Assembly: GCF_014193285.1 (NCBI RefSeq)
Contig: NZ_JACHZE010000001.1
Span: forward strand, 310,001-374,000
Direction: 5' to 3'
From: Atlantibacter sp. RC6
GTDB lineage: Bacteria > Pseudomonadota > Gammaproteobacteria > Enterobacterales > Enterobacteriaceae
DNA: 64,000 nucleotides
The translations under genes and the position numbers were made by a program. Of the stretch, positions 62,963 through 64,000 are shown one piece after another; within the stretch, counting starts at the first letter, position 1, and each line of letters begins with the position of its first letter. The notes under the pieces were generated by a model. It ran no database searches and was not told the DNA's origin. It saw nothing but the letters and a program-made list of their open reading frames with translations.

Positions 62963-63241
62963 TCAGGCCTCTAAGAATTCACCGTTCTTAGGGGCTTTTT
63001 CTTTTGTCAGGATTGATGCAACCTGACGGGCGAGATGTGCCATTTCTTCATCGACAACACCCCACTCCAGAACGGCGAGAAGCATCGAGAACTTGGGTAT
63101 CCAGTCTCGTTTCCACCGGCTAATCTGCGCTTTATCGACACCGACAGCTGCGGCTGTTTTCTCAGTGCCGAGTAATGCGATTTTGTTGAGTAATGCGCTC
63201 TCAATGCGGAGCGCCTCATTGCGTTTGTTTGCGTGTTCCAT
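62963..63241 (-). CDS. cII: Transcriptional activator CII
   Basis: 92 aa, nearly identical to lambda CII over residues 4-80: ANKRNEALRIESALLNKIAL, then VGVDKAQISRWKRDWIPKFS. It forms tetramers that activate pRE and favour lysogeny. The C-terminal tail differs from lambda. The start at 63241 is chosen by similarity; the pRE CII box lies inside the 5' end of the gene. Confidence 0.96.
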   Translation of the reverse strand: MEHANKRNEALRIESALLNKIALLGTEKTAAAVGVDKAQISRWKRDWIPKFSMLLAVLEWGVVDEEMAHLARQVASILTKEKAPKNGEFLEA

Positions 63242-63251
63242 TTCGTAGTAT
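63219..63251 (+). promoter_or_regulatory. CII-dependent promoter pRE
   Basis: TTGC-GTTTGT-TTGC (63219-63232) equals the lambda CII site, and TAGTAT (63246-63251) serves as the -10. It reads rightward, antisense to cro and toward cI. Confidence 0.85.
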
Positions 63252-63302
63252 TTCCATAGTGAATAGTTAATTGGTCGCATCGGTTGATGCGATTGTGAGA
63301 GT

Positions 63303-63335
63303 GGGCCGAATCAGCCCGCAGGTTATTAAAGAGCG
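63303..63335 (-). promoter_or_regulatory. nutR antitermination site
   Basis: On the minus strand, boxA-like CGCTCTTTAA (63335-63326) is followed by a 15-base boxB hairpin GGGCT-GATTC-GGCCC (63317-63303), just after cro. This implies an N-type antiterminator encoded right of the window. Confidence 0.75.
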
Positions 63336-63341
63336 TGTTGC

Positions 63342-63566
63342 TTAAGCTGCGTTATCAGCTTTCATGTAACGTTGCGGATAGAGAATCTGCATCTCTGAGA
63401 TTTCCTGCTTGAAGAACTTTGCGAGCTTCTCCGCCGTTTCGAGAGATGTGATTTGAATGCCACGCTCGATCCGGCTCAGGTTGCCAACATCAATTTGAGT
63501 GGCAGCTGCTACATCAGAGATTGTGAAACCTTTCTCTACACGCATTTTTCTTAGTGGTGTTTGCAT
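63342..63566 (-). CDS. cro: Cro-like repressor
   Basis: 74-aa helix-turn-helix protein (VEKGFTISDVAAATQIDVGN, LSRIERGIQITSLETAEKLA). A strong AAGGAGG site precedes it. It is the first gene of the rightward early operon and is divergent from cI. The sequence is unlike lambda Cro and closer to XRE-type Cro proteins. Confidence 0.85.
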   Translation of the reverse strand: MQTPLRKMRVEKGFTISDVAAATQIDVGNLSRIERGIQITSLETAEKLAKFFKQEISEMQILYPQRYMKADNAA

Positions 63567-63582
63567 ATTACCGCCTCCTTAA

Positions 63583-63643
63583 TGCGTTATACGCATAATA
63601 TGACATCCGCAAATTTTGCGCAAGGCGCTTTGCGAGGAACGCA
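63583..63643. promoter_or_regulatory. Three repressor operators between cro and cI
   Basis: Three sites fit TGCG-N5-CGCW: TGCGTTATACGCA (63583-63595), TGCGCAAGGCGCT (63617-63629) and TGCGAGGAACGCA (63631-63643). Two are perfect at both half-sites. They overlap pR and the cI leader, as expected of OR1-OR3. Confidence 0.8.
63595..63623 (-). promoter_or_regulatory. Early promoter pR
   Basis: TTGCGC (63623-63618) and TATTAT (63600-63595) with 17 bases spacing on the minus strand, overlapping the first and second operators. Confidence 0.65.
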
Positions 63644-63647
63644 TAAA

Positions 63648-64000
63648 ATGTTTTCTAATAGTGAAATGAACGTAGGGGAAAAAATCCGCCAAATCCGTAA
63701 GGCGAAGAAAATCACACTCAATCAACTGGCGACGCTAGCGGATAGCGATGTCGGTAATCTCTCGCGCCTTGAAAGAGGACTTCAGGGCTATAGTGACGCG
63801 CTTATAAAAAAAATTGCGACCGCTCTTGAGGTTCCTGTTTCTGAACTATTCTCTTCTAATATTGTTAGTGATACTGTGGGAATATACAGTATTAATTCAC
63901 TCACAAAAGAAGGGAGGGAGGATGTGTATAGGGTTGACGTACTTGATGTTTCCGCCAGCGCAGGCGATGGCTCTCCGTCGAAAGATATAGTTGAAGTTAT
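63648..64000 (+). CDS. cI: Prophage repressor CI (5' part)
   Basis: 117 residues are visible before the window ends. The N-terminal helix-turn-helix is at residues 24-45 (LNQLATLADSDVGNLSRLER). The linker leads into an S24 peptidase domain, with the expected RecA-assisted cleavage site Ala105-Gly106 in VSASAGDG. GAGGAA lies 8 bases before the ATG at 63648; Met7 (63666) is an alternative start. It should keep the prophage silent and be inactivated by SOS. The catalytic Ser and Lys are outside the window. Confidence 0.9.
   Translation, partial: MFSNSEMNVGEKIRQIRKAKKITLNQLATLADSDVGNLSRLERGLQGYSDALIKKIATALEVPVSELFSSNIVSDTVGIYSINSLTKEGREDVYRVDVLDVSASAGDGSPSKDIVEV

Larger units (their letters stand above)
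28484..64000. mobile_element. Lambdoid siphovirus prophage (incomplete at right edge)
   Basis: A continuous phage gene series in lambdoid order, read right to left: cI (cut), cro, cII, initiator and helicase, nin genes, Q, lysis, terminase, head, tail, fibre. The left boundary is the UmuD-like gene, with the attachment site probably in 28378-28483. Int, xis and N should be right of the window. All structural modules look intact, so it may be inducible. Confidence 0.95.

Noticed and set aside
1..64000. CRISPR arrays, rRNA or tRNA genes
   Set aside because: No regularly spaced direct repeats and no cloverleaf or rRNA-like sequence were recognised on either strand. A tRNA attachment site next to ycgL was looked for and not seen.

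Overview
The window is a stretch of an enterobacterial (Enterobacteriaceae) chromosome followed by most of a lambdoid prophage. The host assignment rests on the recognisable gene series pepT-potABCD-cobB-nagK-lolEDC-mfd-ldtC-fadR-nhaB-dsbB-ydcH-ycgN-ycgM-ycgL, whose products match the E. coli proteins in length and motifs. The genus cannot be fixed from sequence reading alone. The layout differs from E. coli K-12: ldtC is next to fadR, umuDC and hlyE are missing between dsbB and ycgN, and an ortT-like toxin gene plus ydcH sit there instead.

Region 1 (1-6.4 kb): the 3' end of an IprA-type winged-helix regulator gene, convergent with a six-gene chaperone-usher fimbrial operon read leftward: major pilin, chaperone, usher, two-domain adhesin and two minor pilins. 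Region 2 (6.4-28.4 kb): housekeeping genes for peptide hydrolysis (pepT), spermidine/putrescine uptake (potABCD), protein deacylation (cobB), GlcNAc recycling (nagK), lipoprotein export (lolCDE), transcription-coupled repair (mfd), L,D-transpeptidation (ldtC), fatty-acid regulation (fadR), Na+/H+ antiport (nhaB), disulfide formation (dsbB) and a lytic transglycosylase. A 40-codon leader ORF ends two bases before the potA start codon.

Region 3 (about 28.48 kb to the right edge): a prophage lying with its tail end against ycgL. Reading leftward from the right edge, the order is: truncated cI, operators, cro, nutR, cII with pRE, a replication initiator containing the origin, DnaB helicase, a nin region (ninX, ninB, dam, ninE, NinG-like, a phosphatase), antiterminator Q, late promoter, holin/endolysin/Rz/Rz1, a plus-strand membrane-protein moron, a metallopeptidase, terminase, portal, head genes, tail genes, a tail fibre with a self-cleaving chaperone, and finally an SOS-controlled UmuD-like gene. 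Int, xis and N should lie to the right of the window. Modules resemble different phages: lambda-type lysis and CII, P22-type replication and immI, and a head/tail block of the ES18 kind (by recollection).

The most notable part is a roughly 3-kb cassette inside the tail operon, between the chaperone-like gene and the tape-measure gene. It carries rha, ant, arc, mnt and a three-pass membrane protein with an FtsK-gamma-like N-terminus. This is the logic of the P22 immI region moved into a siphophage tail operon, and the membrane protein is a good candidate for superinfection exclusion. Several genes shorter than 60 codons were recovered by reading (ortT-like, arc, a zinc ribbon, a GTG-start 51-aa gene, a 48-aa gene before the initiator and a 57-aa head gene). 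The protease/scaffold gene has a strong internal start for a scaffold-only product.
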